Of a stretch of 21,572 nt of DNA, positions 21,517 to 21,572 are shown one piece after another. The position numbers were made by a program, and so were the translations under genes. A model generated the notes under the pieces. The model saw nothing but the letters and a program-made list of their open reading frames with translations, did no database searches and was not told the DNA's origin. The stretch's first letter is position 1. Each line of letters opens with the position of its first letter. This DNA is from JANNHP01 sp031404455 (GTDB lineage: Bacteria; Planctomycetota; JAJSAM01; JAJVHW01): contig JANNHP010000290.1 in assembly GCA_031404455.1 (NCBI GenBank), positions 1 through 21,572 of the forward strand, written 5' to 3'.

Positions 21517-21572
21517 TCAGCGCAGGCGGCGGATCCAGCGCTCGACGGCCCTGACCGCGGCGGGGTCGGGGC
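21517..21572 (-). CDS. C-terminal end of a gene entering from the right edge
   Basis: Minus-strand frame open from the right edge to a TGA at 21519-21517, giving about 17 codons that end in VRAVERWIRRLR. Strand, high-GC codon use and a 63-base gap to yebC fit the end of an upstream gene, but the piece is too short to identify. It may be a chance open frame. Confidence 0.4.
   Translation of the reverse strand, partial: PDPAAVRAVERWIRRLR

Noticed and set aside
1..21572. CRISPR arrays, tRNA or rRNA genes, IS elements or prophage
   Set aside because: No regularly spaced repeats, cloverleaf-like sequences, transposase or integrase motifs were seen on either strand.

Overview
The window is GC-rich and almost fully coding. 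The largest gene-free gaps are about 190 bases (9507-9699 and 12104-12286), and no gap exceeds 300. I see no tRNA, rRNA, CRISPR array, insertion sequence or phage gene. The gene content points to a Planctomycetota-like or related environmental bacterium. The clues are a Ser/Thr kinase joined to an FGE-sulfatase domain with DWG in place of DFG, a membrane-anchored MerR/excisionase-type HTH protein, an MJ0042-like zinc ribbon on a membrane anchor, a short exported protein of a kind I associate with planctomycetes, and an ECF sigma cassette with a zinc-finger partner. The phylum is inferred from gene content only.

Layout, left to right. (1) 1-3712, minus strand: a tightly overlapping four-gene cassette. 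In order of transcription it encodes an exported subtilisin-like protease, an ECF sigma factor, a soluble zinc-finger protein with a C-terminal beta-sandwich, and a TPR protein cut by the left edge that probably continues into a CHAT (caspase-like) domain. (2) 3813-6700, minus strand: a zinc-ribbon membrane protein, an exported TPR/gluzincin metalloprotease, a membrane-tethered HTH protein and a small exported protein. (3) 6827-16888, minus strand: a type IV pilus / type II secretion motor block. It has two PilB/GspE-type ATPases flanking a PilT, one PilC/GspF platform protein, an orphan histidine kinase, and a Ser/Thr kinase-FGE gene broken by one extra base in a CCCC run. (4) 16981-20342, plus strand: a probable lipoprotein translationally coupled to pyruvate phosphate dikinase. 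(5) 20346-21572, minus strand: an unrecognised 128-residue gene overlapping yebC, and a few codons of one more gene at the right edge.

How the genes fit together. The motor block holds the cytoplasmic ATPases and inner-membrane platform of a pilus or secretion machine, but no pilin, secretin or prepilin peptidase is in view. The two PilB paralogs differ at the N-terminal c-di-GMP-binding motif: one keeps it and the other has lost the key Arg and Gly. The left cassette looks like a protease-linked sigma/anti-sigma switch and is the best candidate for an under-described system. Three unusually long, near-perfect inverted repeats with 3-base tips (11501-11543, 12261-12295, 20331-20357) also stand out. 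One spans both stop codons of two convergent genes and another covers the stop codon of a pilB gene.
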